Source: Reticulitermes speratus (Eukaryota; Arthropoda; Insecta; Blattodea; Rhinotermitidae). From it: DNA of 64,000 nt. Shown here in pieces: positions 63,881-64,000 of this stretch. A program made the translations under genes and the position numbers. Location of the stretch: contig JAJKFL010000427.1 in assembly GCA_021186555.1 (NCBI GenBank), forward strand, positions 21,935,238-21,999,237, read 5' to 3'. Position 1 is the stretch's first letter, and each line of letters begins with the position of its first letter. Under the pieces are notes generated by a model, which saw only the letters and a program-made list of their open reading frames with translations, was not told the DNA's origin and did no database searches.

Positions 63881-64000
63881 CGCCGCTCAATGCTGTATAA
63901 CTCCTGCTCTTGTTATATAACCTAAAAATCAATAAATGACGATCAGTCATCGTCATGTCATTGGAGGAGTGACCTTTGATATAACACTAGAGAAAAAATA
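63881..64000. other. unassigned right edge
   Basis: Nothing recognised. Confidence 0.4.

Overview
The window looks like repeat-dense, non-genic chromosomal DNA of an insect. The translated LINE endonuclease (24913-25837), the tRNA-derived SINE families and the mariner remnants most resemble those of cockroaches and termites (Blattodea). That host call is an inference from remembered family resemblance, not a search. I find no complete host gene, no rRNA or functional tRNA gene, and no CRISPR array. The best candidate for a host exon is an open stretch at 13329-13672 bounded by plausible splice sites; everything else recognisable is mobile DNA or tandem repeat.

Layout. Five SINE families with pol III A/B-box heads are scattered throughout. 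The copy at 35901-36194 keeps a perfect 13-bp target duplication. An RTE-like LINE is present as one 5' half with its APE endonuclease (about 24620-25837), its own 3' end (26023-26410), and many degraded 3' ends (3096, 8283, 9446, 10776, 11485, 16655, 26660, 28712, 54945). DNA transposons include mariner remnants (190, 33417, 45937, 50740), a mariner/Tc1-like transposase pseudogene (62480-63510), a GTF2I/ZBED-type hAT transposase pseudogene on the minus strand (17385-18600), two possible hAT ends, a 0.74-kb element with 74-bp inverted ends (42404-43140), and a non-autonomous family with GGCGCGTTCGCG ends (2395, 18651-20475, 29513, 55537, 59297). Three degenerate minisatellites lie at 37935-38300, 47695-48110 and 62171-63880, the last split by the mariner/Tc1-like insertion.

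The most interesting layer is a set of short foldback elements (4142-4354, 25840-26020, 33779-34466, 39606-39936, 42827-43052, 44768-45696, 56551-57564, 60694-61746 and degraded relatives). Their arms carry a motif with the full hammerhead ribozyme core: CTGANGA, a variable but self-complementary stem II, GAAA, a perfectly palindromic stem III, then UH before a G-rich stem I strand. Five of the elements have 11-13-bp target duplications, and a 31-41-nt tail of related sequence lies on one side only. This is the architecture known for Penelope-like elements (pLTRs with minimal type I hammerheads and a one-sided tail), but no Penelope reverse transcriptase is visible here, so these are read as non-autonomous derivatives. 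One has inserted into a mariner copy, one into a SINE, one into a LINE and one into the 42404-43140 element, giving an internal relative chronology.

Limits: all relationships come from reading the sequence by eye. Boundaries of degraded repeats are good to roughly 10-30 bases; target duplications and ribozyme cores were located base by base.
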